A stretch of DNA of 64,000 nucleotides from Chrysomallon squamiferum (GCA_012295275.1 CM022670.1:40523251-40587250), one strand, 5' to 3'; shown: positions 1 through 26,672, counted from the stretch's first letter. Notes: generated from the letters alone by a model not told the origin. Numbers and translations are program-made.

Positions 1-426
1 GTGCTACTAAAAGTGATAAATTATTTTGCAAACTCAGAAAAGGAAGGTTTTAATGTTTTGAATTATTTATAAAATATATCCATTAGCATGAAACTTAAAG
101 ACAATTGATATACTATACTGTTATTAAATGGAAGAAAAATAAAGAAATCATCATGAATATTCATCTGTTTACCATCCTATTGAATTTAGGGAATGTATTA
201 TTATTTTATCCACCTCCTCCATGTTGACGTATCATGTGACCAAATTAACTGTCCCAAAGTCGTTCTTTGGAATGCAATTTCACTCTGTTAGCGGTTCTTT
301 AGTGGTAAACAGTATTGCACTTTGACAACAAATATGGTGGCAATTTTGAGTTTTTATGATATTTACGTGTTTGGTTTATAGCTAAATGAAAAAAAGCGAA
401 TAACCGTGTTAAATTATTATTGCAAT

Positions 427-13903
<13,477 letters not shown>

Positions 13904-13922
13904 TACTCACCAACAAGCAGTA

Positions 13923-13928
13923 AATAAA
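13923..13928 (+). terminator. Candidate polyadenylation signal for SCLT1
   Basis: AATAAA 20 nt after the TGA stop at 13901-13903. It is very close to the stop, so a more distal signal is possible (for example AATAAA near 16250 or 16318). If used, the 3' UTR would be only a few tens of bases and the minisatellite after 13960 would be untranscribed. Confidence 0.35.
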
Positions 13929-13959
13929 CAACACACTGACTACTCAAATTAATTGTGTA

Positions 13960-14935
13960 AACTGATATCCATCCATTGTATAAAATGATATGAATCCATT
14001 ACGTAAACTAATATCTGTACATTATATAAATTAATATCCATCCATTATATAAACTAATATCCTTTTATTGTATAAACTGATATCCATCCATTATATAAAC
14101 AGACATTGTTATATAAACTGATATCCATCCATATAAACTAATATCCATCCATTTTATAAACAACCATTTTGTTACATAAACTGATATCCATCCATTATAT
14201 AAACTGATATCCATACATTATATAAATTAACATCCATCCATTATATAAACTAATATCCATCCATTATATAAACTAATATCCATACATTATATAAACTAAT
14301 ATCCATCCATTATATAAACTAATATCCATACATTTTATAAACTAATATCCATCCATTATATAAACTAATATCCATATATTATATAAACTAACATCTTTTA
14401 TTGTAAACTGACATCCATCCATTATATGAACTAATATCTTATATTGTATAAACTGATATCTATCCATTATATAAACTAATATCATTTTATTGTGTGAACT
14501 GATATCCATCCATTACATAAACAAGCATTCTGTTATATAAACTGATATCCATCCATTATACAAACAAGTATTAAGTTACATAAACTGGTATCCAATCTGT
14601 TTCAACTGATAATCAATCCATTGTGTATGTTGATATCCATCCATTACATAAACTCATATCCATCCATATGTAAAATGCTATCCATTCACATCCAGCCATT
14701 GCCTAACACTGATCACTTTCAACAGTATAAACTAATATCCCTCCATTTCATTAACTAATATCCATCAACAGTATAAACTGATATCCATCCATTTCATTAA
14801 CTAATATCAATCAACAGTATAAACTGATATCCCTCCATCATATCAACAGTATAAACTGATATCCCTGCATTTCATTAACTAATATCCATCAACAGTATAA
14901 ACTGATATCCATCCATCATATCAATACATCTAGAT
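13960..14935. repeat. 23-bp minisatellite downstream of SCLT1
   Basis: About 970 bp of imperfect units of the form ataaactaatatccatccat plus tat. Variants swap aactgata for aactaata and have expansions such as caacagtataaactgatatc after 14720. It begins about 55 nt after the SCLT1 stop codon. Confidence 0.95.
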
Positions 14936-15174
14936 AACTAACTCATTTAAAACGGATATCCGTTTTGTTAAGTGATATTATTCTCTGTCTGAACTTAGAT
15001 CCATTCATTATGTGTAGAGGTATCCCTTGCTCTGTGCAAATATTCAGGGATCAGAAAGGAAGAAAAGATATTTTAAAAGACTGTGATGTATCTTCTAGTG
15101 TTTGCTGTTTTAAATAGAAATCAAATCTAACTGTTCTAGCTCACTGTGTTTGTAGAAGCGGGCTTCGTTATTTA

Positions 15175-15215
<41 letters not shown>

Positions 15216-15778
15216 AGATTGTGTGTGTACGTGTGCAGTGTACATATAAATTAACAAAACTAAATAGAAGGGAGATAACTGTGATATAAAAAAATGGAGA
15301 TAGAAGAATATGAGGAGATAATGCATGCTGTCTTCTGTTATTCAAATTTTTTTTTTTTTTAAATTTAAATTTTTTTTTTTTTTTTATAAGCTTAACAGTT
15401 CTACTGGAAATCGTATGTAAACCAGTATATTTATAAATTTCTTGGTGTTCAGTCCAGTCCAGACAGACTGTTATTTTATCTAATAATAAAATAAGTGATG
15501 GGGAAAACTTGGATTTAATGTTTCTTTTATATTCAGAGCATATTTTCTGTGGATCATCGACCAGTTGTATTTGATTTCGCAGACAACATTATTTAGTATA
15601 CCACTATAACGAAGACTGTGCATAAAATGTTTAGTCATTTTCAAAAATGTGTAATACAGAATATAAAAATCTGGTTATAAAATTAAAATATCAAGACACG
15701 AAGAGTTCAGAATTAAATTCTGACTTAATTAAATGTTATAGATTAAATGTGGATCCATTTACATTGTGATATAGTTAG

Positions 15779-15809
<31 letters not shown>

Positions 15810-17412
15810 ACAACAGAACACGTCAGACGTAAAGTATATAAAAGACGTTTTAATTTTCCTCAACGTTTTGTGTGGACATAAAGGGAAGGAATTTAATCCA
15901 TCTAACTAATTTGTGTACCTCATTTTAATTTTAATAATTTTAGTTTGGTTTTAACATTGTGAGTGTGTTTTATGTAACTTTGTTTAATTGAATACAGTTT
16001 ATCAGTAATGGTATTTTATTTCTTATTACATTGTGTTATTATTAATACTGTTTTTTTTTTTTTTTTTTTTTATATGAATATGAAACATTTGTTTTGATGT
16101 TTTTAATTTTTAGAAGTTGAGAATTTTATTATCATAACAAGAAAATTATTATCATAACTATTACAGTTTTCTTCCAATGCAGGTGTCTGACATTTTATAG
16201 GAGTTACAGAACATAACTTTCATTTCAAAACAAAATAGATGTGGTTTATAAATAAATAAATATTATATTTTTTGTAAAATTAATAATATGTGGTATGTGT
16301 TTCTTTTGAAGAAAAACGTAATAAATATTTATGAATTTCAATTGACGTTTTTGTTTTATTTAACTTAAAGTTTGTGGAGGTTTTTTTTATTTTTTATTAT
16401 ACAAATACATGTATGTTAATTGTCGGTTGATTTAGTCTATCTTGAAATACAATAAATTCAATTTATATCTTGTGTGGACTGTCAGTTTGTTTTGCTGATA
16501 GAAAATGGATATGTTGGCACGTGCGTATATAACGGCAACCAAATTCTACAGTATTAAACCAGAATGTTTGCTTTAAATACATATAAGGAATGTTTTGTTG
16601 CAGGTAAATTCTGTTTTGGCTCAACAACAACAACAACGAAAAAACAACAACATATAAATAAATAAATAAATAAATAATACAATAAATGATAAAGGAATTA
16701 AAATTAAAATATTGCCTGGTTGGGATAGTAAATTAAAAATACTTTGCGCCATCTCTGGTCTGTCTGGTATATACACAAAACCAAATCAAGTGAACTTCAG
16801 TCATAATTGTAAACCAAACCTTAAAATAGTTCCTACTGAAAATCATGTTTATAAAAACCTTATTCAAATAAATAAACATGAAACATAAGGTTGATAAGCA
16901 GGAAATTATGGTGTATTGTGCTTAGAATCGGAAGTTACAGTGGACTGTTCTGTTACAGAGCTTTCGTCAAAATGTAGGACATTAGTTCCAAGAAATGTGT
17001 GCTTTTACAGTTATATTATTAAAAATACTTATTAAAAATTAAAAAAGAAAAAAAAAAAAAAAAAAAAAAAAAGAATAAGAAATCATCTACGACATTAATA
17101 TGAGAATTAACGCATCCAATACAGAATATTTCGACGACGTAAAAAAATGTATTTATTAACATATTCAAATGGAATAATAATTCTGTTGTGTTAAGACTGT
17201 TTTGATACAGAATTTTGTTTGTCTGTTTATTTCTTAATTTTAATTAAATAATGAAAAAACAGCTTCGGATTCGTCTTCATGCGAATAAATCTGTCGACTT
17301 TGCCTCGCACAGCTCAGTCTGTATAAACAAAGAGTAACTATTTTGTATCTTAACACATGGACGTCATCTGCCCGATTCGCCATGCCTCTACAGCAGAATA
17401 AAGACAGTAACC
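14936..17412. other. Intergenic, AT-rich, no gene seen
   Basis: No exon with coding bias was found on either strand. It contains a (GT)n run at 15176-15212, an (AT)n run at about 15783-15808, poly-T runs near 15348, 15370 and 16051, and a poly-A run near 17042-17072. It may include distal 3' UTR of SCLT1. Confidence 0.6.
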
Positions 17413-17413
17413 A

Positions 17414-18448
17414 GTTATTTCTGTTATCCTGTAATCCTAAATATCACAAAAACTAAATGAAATTAACTGTTTTATTTCTGTTATCCTGTAATCCTAAATA
17501 TCACAAAAACTAAATGAAATTAACTGTTTTATTTCTGTTATCCTGTAATCCTAAATATCACAAAAACTAAATGAAATTAACTGTTTTATTTCTGTTATCC
17601 TGTAATCCTAAATATCACAAAAACTAAATGAAATTGACTGTTTTATTTCTGTTATCCTGTAATCCTAAATATCACAAAAACTAAATGAAATTAACTGTTT
17701 TATTTCTGTTATCCTGTATTCCTAAATATCACAAAAACTAAATGAAATTAACTGTTTTATTTCTTTTATCTTGTAATCCTAAATATCACAAAAACTAAAT
17801 GAAATTAACTGTTTTATTTCTTTTATCCTGTAATCCTAAATATCACAAAAACTAAATGAAATTAACTGTTTTATTTCTGTTATCCTGTAATCCTAAATAT
17901 CACAAAAACTAAATGAAATTAACTGTTTTATTTCTGTTATCCTGTATTCCTAAATATCACAAAAACTAAATGAAATTAACTGTTTTATTTCTTTTATCTT
18001 GCAATCCTAAATATCACAAAAACTAAATGAAATTAACTGTTTTATTTCTTTTATCCTGTAATCCTAAATATCACAAAAACTCAATGAAATTAACTGTTTT
18101 ATTTCTGTTATCTTGTAATCCTAAATATCACAAAAACTGAATGAAATTAACTGTTTTATATCTGTTATCTTGTAATCCTAAATATCACAAAAACTGAATG
18201 AAATTAACTGTTTTATTTCTTTTATCCTGTAATCCTAAATATCACAAAAACTAAATGAAATTAACTGTTTTATTTCTGTTATCCTGTAATCCTAAATATC
18301 ACAAAAACTAAATGAAATTAACTGTTTTATTTCTGTTATCCTGTAATCCTAAATATCACAAAAACTAAATGAAATTAACTGTTTTATATCTGTTATCTTG
18401 TAATCCTAAATATCACAAAAACTAAATGAAATTAACTGTTTTATTTCT
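17414..18448. repeat. 57-bp satellite, about 18 copies
   Basis: The unit ctgttatcctgtaatcctaa, then atatcacaaaaacta and aatgaaattaactg plus ttttattt, recurs every 57 bp (for example 17421, 17478, 17535). Copies differ by only one to three bases. Shared variants recur two blocks apart (Ctgtattcct and Cttttatctt forms), which suggests higher-order duplication of several units together. Confidence 0.97.
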
Positions 18449-18537
18449 CAGTTCACCGCTATCGACAGTAGCAGATTTTATCGTTTTGATTTCGCTGACG
18501 CTTACATCAAAACAAAATAGTTCTTACATAACAACAA

Positions 18538-18592
<55 letters not shown>

Positions 18593-18750
18593 AACAAGTA
18601 ATTTATAACAACAGTATATTTTTATTTTTTAAATGATCCTTTAAGATTTTAAAGCAACAATTAAACACTAAAGGCGCGCACGTGTTTGAGTATATCATGT
18701 GTGTCATTAAGTAATTTATCGAAGTAAATGTCGTTTAGGAGGTTTTATAT

Positions 18751-18781
<31 letters not shown>

Positions 18782-19414
18782 TTTTAATGAGTGTCCGAAA
18801 ATATAGAAATGTGTCTACTCATCACATAAATCTAATCACCCATACTACGTACAGCGACTGCAAGGTGAATCATGGTGTATCGCACGTCACAATGATTATA
18901 CTAGCAAATTATCTTCAAGAAGACCGCTCTCGAATTCACGACTACACCTGTAGTTTGCGTTGATTAACATAATTATTCACAACAAGTCGCCCCCTTTTTT
19001 TTCTTCTTTTATATATATATATATCTTATGTAAATCAGTCTTATTCGACTTGTTACGTGAATTTCACATAACACGGACTGATCTCCCGATCCCAGCAGAC
19101 GACACACAAAACAACAACCGCCAGTTCACGGAAAAAGACAGTACATCCTGAACGAGGTTTTTTCACTTGGTACAAAGCAAACTGGCGTCGCGGAAAAAGA
19201 GACCTTTTGTTCTTTTTAACACACTTGACTTTCCTGTTCAGCAAGTAACATAATGTTATATTTCAGCACTTGAATGAAGACGTTCGGGATGCTCCTTTGT
19301 TAAAAAAGGATTTTATTCACTTTTATTTATTCCTAGATGTTGTGAGTGGTTGGCTTGTTCGTGTGTTTCATTGTTCAGTCAAGACGAAACGATAAAAGGT
19401 GATGTAAAAAAGAA

Positions 19415-19455
<41 letters not shown>

Positions 19456-19581
19456 AGAATTAATAATATGTAGTTATTGTTTTATGTTTAATAATTAAAA
19501 GTTAAGAATGTTAAAAACTTTAAATACTATTACCATAGCTACGTTAGCTACTATTATGCTACTTCAACCACTACACCTAAA

Positions 19582-19618
<37 letters not shown>

Positions 19619-20557
19619 TTATTACTACTACTACTACTACTATCACTACTGTGTAAATCCTCTGCCTATGATAGTAATAATTACTGTTGTTTTTTATTTG
19701 TATTTGTTGGTGTTGCTGTTCTCTCTTTCTCTCTGGCGTAGTCATATGTAAGTAATATTCACAGCGTGTTTTTCGAATTTCGATTCAATTTCATGAATTC
19801 TTTACATTTTTTACTGTTTGACTGTACACTTGATCTTTTTAGCCGTTTAAAAAAAAAACAAAAAAAAAAAAACAACAACAACAACTGAAACAACAGTAAA
19901 AAAAAATGATGATAATCTAAAAACGCATATCGCTGTTGTGAAAGCTGCATACCGTAATACATATATATGAGAAAAAAAGAAAAGAAAACAAAACAACGGA
20001 AGAATCTATAAAAAGAGTCGGAAAAACTCAGCGTCTTTCGTCCTGTTTTCTTATCGTAAAGCATCCGGAAAGTGCAAGGTTCGTGCATTCGCTAAAAACA
20101 CGGCTTTCACGTATTTATTTATTTATTTATTGGTTTTGTTATTTATCTATTGTAGACTATGTTGGCCAACTCAGTTTGTATGTCTTTTAGAGGACTGGTA
20201 ATTGCTTTCGTCTCACTCTGTGCAGGTTTACAATAATCTAACATGCACAGAACCAAATGGATATAATTTACTGCACATATCAATATGATGATAAGACGTG
20301 TTTTTTTAGACTCTTGACAAAAAAAAAAAAAAAAAAAAAAAAAATGAAGGAAAAAAAAAAAGAAAAGCACAAAAAATCCCCCCACACACAGACATGTAAT
20401 CACTATTTAATTTGTAGCGTCGTTTCATTTCTCATATATATATATGTGTGTGTATGTATATATATATATATATATGTGTGTATACATTCTGTAAATAATC
20501 CACCCCTCCTTCCTTTTATACTGAGGCTCAGCGATTCTCAGGGTCATATATACATTA
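18449..20557. other. Intergenic, microsatellite-rich, no gene seen
   Basis: Contains (GT)n at 18540-18589, ATT repeats near 18745-18785, (AAT)n at 19418-19454, (ACT)n at about 19585-19645, several A-runs near 19847-19905 and 20320-20344, and TATA/TGTG repeats at 20434-20480. Open frames here are low-complexity (poly-Leu, poly-Val, poly-Phe) and I do not support any as coding. Confidence 0.6.
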
Positions 20558-20834
20558 CACGGCCGTAACCAGACTCTTTTTGAAATGAGGCAAGAACTGA
20601 TGACTTAGAAGTCAGTTATGTCTTTCATCGCAACGATGTCGGTAGACTTCAAACGGTAACCGTAGACAAAAACAATTAATTCAGTGGATATCGTTTCTAT
20701 ACAAATAGAGATTTATATTTTATATTTTTAAAATAAAATTTTTGTATTAAAAAAAAAAAAAAATAATAATAATAAAATCGTCAATTTCGGTATGAGGCAT
20801 TTGCCTCATTTGCCTCAGTGCAGTTACGGTCATG
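20558..20834 (+). mobile_element. Terminal-inverted-repeat (MITE-like) element, copy 1
   Basis: The left end cacggccgtaac and the right end gttacggtcatg are imperfect inverted repeats (10 of 12 match). The pairing resumes with gaggcaa on the left and ttgcctc on the right. The element is flanked by catta on both sides (20553-20557 and 20835-20839), a plausible 5-bp target duplication. About 277 bp, no coding capacity. A related copy lies in reverse orientation at about 25502-25745. Confidence 0.75.
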
Positions 20835-20839
20835 CATTA

Positions 20840-22134
20840 CGGAAGACTCCTAACATAGTAGGTTTTCCATAAAGTCATGTAGAGCATAAAAATCTTTGTC
20901 GAACGAGTTTTTTTAATGGAAATGTACGTGATTTAGTGAATGGTTTTTAACGGGACGTATTTAACTAGTGTTTGTAAATATACGACAGCGTGTTCGTTCA
21001 GTATAAAATATCTTTACCTAAGTTTTTTAACAAAAATATTATTGTAACAACGCCTTACATAAACAAGACTCGTTTCCAAAAGTCTGCGCTGGTTGTGTCC
21101 AGTTAATATCAGATGTTAAAATGTGAATACTAGAAGTTTAATCCAGCAGTTGTAACACTCGTCATGTTTTAATTAATTCTGTTACACGGTGAATGCTTGT
21201 TTCATTCAGTTAATTTATAATTTTTTCTCCTGATTTAAAATAATAAATTCTCGTTAAGGGTTATTGTTCATTATTAATGAATTACCGTGACTGAATCTTT
21301 TGGTTTCAGTTATTAATAAATTTGTTACGAAACACTAGCCTGCATTGTCTTTGGAACAGTTATTTTCGTTAAAAAAAAATGTTCGGTTAGCACTGATGTT
21401 GTCGTTATTGTTTTTAGAAGTAGTGGTTGTGGTAGCTTTAAAAAAAAAAAATAATAATAATAAAAATAAATAAATAAATAATACAAAAGTTTGTAATGAC
21501 ATTGGTTTAACTCATCACAGGCCAATTTACAATCGGATGGAAAACAATAGCAATATAAATCTTTCATTTAAAAAAGAAAAGAAAGGAACACACACACACA
21601 TATACACACACACAGATACATATATACACACACAGATACATATATACATACATACATATACAAACACACACATATATACAACCACTATTATAAAATTATA
21701 AAAATATAAAAGATACACAACTATAAATAATAATAATAATCTATTAACAATGTTAGTGGTGCAAGGATAAACTAGATTTAATAAACAAAATGGATTTATT
21801 ATTTCAGTGTATAACCTATATTCAATTAATAATTTCACCTTTTGAAAATATAATTTTAAAAAAAAAATCTGTTTTGAAACTGACTTAGAACATTTTTGTA
21901 TTTCAGAAGCTGACATCACAGCAACATGCACTAGATTCTGACGTTGAAATGGACACTAAGGATCTTTCTTAACAGTTCATTATGTCGTATCAAGTGATCT
22001 TAGTTCAACAGTTACACTAAAGAAAATAAAACTGGCAGTTTGGATTGTCTACGCTGTCTGTCGCGATGGTTACCAGTCAAAATCTGTAGTGAAGTTATCC
22101 AAGGGAAATAATCGTGTTTTCCTACCACTTCGAA
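20840..22134. other. Intergenic to 5' flank of the sulfotransferase gene
   Basis: No coding exon recognised. Holds a CA/TA repeat at 21590-21685 and AAT-type runs near 21452 and 21728. The last about 100 bases before 22135 lack repeats and probably contain the sulfotransferase 5' UTR; I see no clear TATA box. Confidence 0.5.
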
Positions 22135-24246
22135 ATGAGAGTAACGCCCGGCCGTCTGTTTTGGGGGATTATCGTGATGGGAATTTTCATTCCTTCTTGT
22201 TTTTTCTTGACGCATTACATGAAACAGGGTCAACTCGAAGGTAGAATGAATCATTTGAATTAGCATTTATATTATTTTATACTTCTCATAACAAATCTGA
22301 GATGAAGGTAGAGAAATGTATTTTGCGATAGAAACGAATTTGTAACTCATTTACGAATAATGTTAAAACTAATTAAACAAGTGTATTAAGTTTTAAATTC
22401 ATACTAAACATCATTACGTAAATAACAATGTAATTGATAAATCAGTACAAATTGAATCTTATTTTACATTATGGGTATATGCGTGTTTCACGTGCATTCG
22501 ACCTTTTTACAGCAAAGCCCGTGGAGTACAGTACTATTTGAAAGTGTGCTGCTGGCTGTTACACCAAACGCTTTCACTCCTGCACCAAAAATAACATGCA
22601 TAATAAATAATTCTAAAATAATCATTTAAGAATTTTGTTTTTGGTGACGATTTTCATCTTGATAATTTTTTTTTAAATTTTTTTTTTTTATCTTTTATTT
22701 TTTGAGATTTTTAAAAATTAAAGGTCCACAATTTTATTGAGTAACTGCTAGGTTGTTAATGTAAAATCTAATAGGGTCAGTTATAAAATATATTTTTTGG
22801 TGGTTAAGGATTGAGATATTAATTATTTGAGAAGATAAGTCTAAAACAGGAAAAGGTCTAAAAAATAAATAAATATAGTAACCTAGTTTAATAGAAGTAT
22901 CAATCTTGTACCGCTAAGCCCATTTTGATCATCAACTTTTTATTTTGATATTATTATTATTATTATTATTTATTATTATTTTTGTAGATATATTAAGGTT
23001 GTCTCCAAAGGATCACAAAATTCAGGTTTGTTTCGTTTGTTCCGATGGTTGTAAATTATTATTTTATTTTTATATTAGTATTTCACATTAAAAATTATTA
23101 TAACGTACCCTTTAAATATATATATTCATGTGGTCGTTAATAGTAACTGTTTACATTACCCAGTATTTTAAAACACAAATTAATGTAATTTGTTTATAGA
23201 TGTATGCACATTTTTAATGAAACTTCCTTCTCCTCATCACTCTTCCTCTTTCTGTTTAATGTGGTTTTCTCCCTTCCTCTTCCTCTCGCCTCTCTCTCTC
23301 TCTTTCTCCAAACATATGTTCCAAAATATTAATGAAAGACAAACGCTTGTTTAAATTTAAGAACTGGATTAATTAACATACATGATTATTTCAGAGAACA
23401 ATCAGAAGAAGACCACAGACAAAGGAGGAATTTTGTAAATCTCGAGAACTCGTCCACAGCGTTATCAAACCAGAAATGTTCAAGGATATATTAGTGGACG
23501 ACAGATACAAAATGCTCTACTGCGTTATACCCAAAGTTGCGTGCACAAACTGGAAACGAATTTTTCTGGTGTTATCAGGAAAGGTCAACGAGACTGACCC
23601 TATGAAACTGCGCGCGCCGCACGTACACGGAAGCCTCGAGTCGAAACTGACCTACTTGAGCGAGTTCTCGCCCAAACAGATAAAAGACAAAATTAAACGC
23701 TATTACAAATTCATGTTCACGCGGGATCCGTTCGAGCGACTTCTTTCAGCGTACAGGAACAAATTCGTTACTAAAAGCGTCCTGTTCCGAAAGACGTTCG
23801 GCAGGAAAATAATCCGAAAATTCAGAATTAACGCGTCGAAAGAGTCGCTGAACACCGGAAATGACGTCAGCTTCCTGGAGTTTATTCAGTACATCGTCGA
23901 CTTTACCCGAGAGGAACCTCTGAACGACCACTGGCAGAGAATGACGGAATTGTGCCACCCGTGTCTGATAAAATACAATTTTGTTGGTTCTTATAACAAA
24001 ATGGACGAAGATGCCGCGAAGATATTGAGAGCTGTTGGTGTGTCTGACAAAGTTAAATTTCCGAAGAGAGACGCTGCTTACAAACATCAAAAAACAGAGG
24101 TTCTTCTCCACCAGTTTTACAGTAAAATACCACCAGCCTTTTTAAATCAACTCTTCAATTTATATTATTCAGATTTTCTCATCTATGGTTTAAAAATTCC
24201 AGGTAGCTTAAAGAATTTGACAAAATGGCGACTTGTTAACTATTAA
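22135..24246 (+). CDS. Carbohydrate sulfotransferase, CHST11-like (Golgi type II membrane enzyme), 3 exons
   Basis: Exons 22135-22240, 22988-23025 and 23395-24246 join in frame to 331 residues; vertebrate CHST11 is about 350. The N-terminus MRVTPGRLF is followed by a hydrophobic anchor (about residues 9-27), giving type II Golgi topology. The last exon carries the 5'-phosphosulfate-binding motif PKVACTNWKR, the 3'-phosphate-binding motif FTRDPFERLLSAYRNKF and the family ending DFLIYGLKIP. These fit the HNK-1/C4ST family (Sulfotransfer_2), which moves sulfate from PAPS to glycans such as chondroitin GalNAc. I cannot separate CHST11, 12, 13 or 14-type specificity from sequence alone. The coding exon is richer in GC than its surroundings. 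A single large catalytic exon after two short ones agrees with the animal CHST11 pattern. Confidence 0.9.
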
Positions 24247-24348
24247 AATGAACGTTTATTTTAAAATTCGTTTATTTTAAAATTCGTTTAGAATGTATAT
24301 TTCTATAAGGAGGAAAATTTAAAGAATGAACTAAAAGTAAGCCCAAAT

Positions 24349-24354
24349 AATAAA
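24349..24354 (+). terminator. Candidate polyadenylation signal for the sulfotransferase gene
   Basis: AATAAA about 100 nt after the stop codon, first of a cluster of AATAAATAAA repeats up to 24405. The exact site cannot be chosen from sequence. Confidence 0.4.
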
Positions 24355-24409
24355 TAAATAAATAAATAAAAAAAAAAAATAAATAAATAATAATAATAAT
24401 AAAGTAAAA

Positions 24410-25501
24410 AAAAAAAAAAAAATCTACTAAACAAACAATCCTGTCATAGAATTAATTTATATCACCATCTCTAAGAAAATTGTATTTAAGAAAGAAAGAA
24501 GAAAAATAATAATAAGAAATACCAAGATAAATTGATAAAATTATTATGTTAATGTGCACTTTCATTTTATAGTTGTGTGTGTGTGAGTGTGTGTGTGTGA
24601 TAGTTTTATCAACGTAATCTATGTCATTATCACAATATATATTCGCTTTACAGATAAACTTTCACTCAGTTTTGACTGACTTGTATTTCCAGAAGATTTT
24701 TATAAAATATTCAGACATGTATATTTGCATCTTTGTCTTGTTTGATTTTATTTTTGTTTTTCTCGGCAGGAACATACACCGTGTAATAAAATATACTGGA
24801 ACGATTCCATTATTATTATTATTATTATTATTACTATTTTTATTATTTATTTATTTATTGGTTACTTTAGAAATGTTTAGTGGTTTTTAATTACAAGTTT
24901 GTAGAGTTACATTCACAGTCAGTAGCTGGGCGTGTTTTACTGTTCATTTTTATACAGGAACAAAACAGCATCAAACATTACAAGGACTGCTAAGAAAACT
25001 GGAATGCGTGACGGACAGTAAAGACATCTTGTACTTTAATTAAAGAAATGTATTGTTTCCTATGTGATTTTCAAACTTCAGAAAAAAAATAAAATAAAAA
25101 TAAAAATAATCCCAGAAACCACCCCCACCTCAGCTAATTTACAATAAACATTTTATTTGATTTGTGTTTACCTAATTTTTTATTTTTGTTTTTTAAATTT
25201 CGAGAATGACTTAATTCATTACTTAATTGAAATTAAACACATTTTTCTCTTCAGCCAATAGTTCAATTCGCGAGCTACACATTTTTCGAAACAACTCTAA
25301 ATTAAAATTGGTATTTTTATAATAGCTATTTGTTAATTAAAAACATGACCTGATCTGAAAATGGTTTTTCAGTTTTGAGGAAATAAAAACTCTTTTCAGA
25401 TGATTTGTATTTAAAAAATCGTTTTTATTTATTTATTATTTTATTATTTTATTGATTTGTTTGTTTGTTTGTTTGTTTGTTCTGTATTTATTTCTGCAGT
25501 G
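24410..25501. other. Downstream of sulfotransferase, no gene seen
   Basis: AT-rich sequence with a poly-A run at 24405-24421, GT repeats near 24574-24600, ATT repeats at 24810-24860 and a gtttgttt run at 25457-25480. No exon recognised. Confidence 0.5.
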
Positions 25502-25745
25502 CATGGCCGTAACTACACTGAGACAAATGAGGGAAATGCCTCATATCGAAACTGACGATTTGTTTTTAATACAAAGATTTGAATTAGAAAATATAAAATA
25601 TAAATTTCTGTTCCGAAAGAAACGATGTCCACTGAATGATCTCGTTGATGTCTACGGTTACCGTTTGAAGTCTAAAAATTAGACGTCTTGCTGCGATTCC
25701 ACATAACAAATATTTTCTTGTTACGTCAGTAAAAACAATACTCGC
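25502..25745 (-). mobile_element. MITE-like element, copy 2 (inverted relative to copy 1)
   Basis: Read on the minus strand, it aligns with 20558-20834 over the blocks agacttcaaacggtaaccgt, aatttatattttatattt and cgtcagtttcgatatgaggc, ending in gttacggccatg. The terminal repeat catggccgtaac is clear at 25502-25513. The other terminus is diverged or lost. The 76-codon open frame across it is not supported as a gene, because the sister copy is interrupted. Confidence 0.65.
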
Positions 25746-26096
25746 TTAGTGGATGGAAGCGAGGTTCTGGTGACGTCACATAACTATAGATTAAAATTAC
25801 GTATTGAGTGCGTCGATCGTTATATAAAATAGTTATTCTATTTCGTTTCTTATTATTATGCTCTGAACTGATTTCTTGTTTCTTTTAATTTGTCGTCCGC
25901 GTTTCCTTATTTTTGGTAATTTGTATTTAATTAATTAATTAATTAATATATTTATTTATTATTATTTTTAAATTCTTTTTTTGTTTTCATCTCTTTCTTT
26001 TGTATGGATTTGTATTTGTTCTTGAAGCACTTCTATTATGGATGAATGTCGGAATATACGGATTTGGACCACTAGCTATATAATATTCTTTTTCCG

Positions 26097-26175
26097 ATCG
26101 AAAATCTTAAACACATTTTCTAAAGTTTGCCCAATGCTGAACAGATTCCTGAAATAAAAACAGACATAAAATAAG
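26097..26175 (+). repeat. Dispersed ~75-bp repeat, copy A
   Basis: Contains acacattttctaaagtttgc, then ccaatgctgaaca and cctgaaataaaaacagac. The same order of words recurs at 27590-27668 with a few substitutions. Origin unknown; could be the tail of a transposable element. Confidence 0.7.
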
Positions 26176-26631
26176 TTTTAATACAATTACTGAAATCATC
26201 CTGGGATTAGTGTTTATTTTTATATTCCTGTACACTTCATCCTACAGCTTGCTAGGTTACTAAAATCGCAGACGATTTTCTGTTGTTGACTTCAGACAGA
26301 ATGAACGAAAAACCGCCATTACGTGAAAGTGTTAATATTTATGTTCTTAATGTCTATTATTTACTTGTTTATATTCGCTTATTTAAATAGTTTAAATAGT
26401 TTTTCAAAAACAAATCATTCAGTATTAATTTTACTGTAATATCTGGTAATGTTTTTTTTTTATTGAATATGACGTAACAAATGGCTACCAGTGTGTTTCC
26501 GGTTACCAGTCACACTCAGTATTTCTGTTCATTTATATAAATATATATTTCTATCTGAATAAGAAGAATATCCGCTAACGATGTTTGATATTGGTGAAGA
26601 GGAAGAGAGGAAAACTAATATATATATATAT

Positions 26632-26636
26632 ATATA

Positions 26637-26672
<36 letters not shown>
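26632..26672. repeat. TA microsatellite followed by poly-A
   Basis: An AT dinucleotide run at about 26617-26640 joins an A-run of about 31 bases. Low-complexity only. Confidence 0.85.

Noticed and set aside
17414-18448. Tandem repeat examined as a possible CRISPR array
   Set aside because: Units are contiguous 57-bp copies with no unique spacers, in a eukaryotic context.
23746-24111. 121-codon minus-strand frame
   Set aside because: Antisense shadow of the sulfotransferase catalytic exon.
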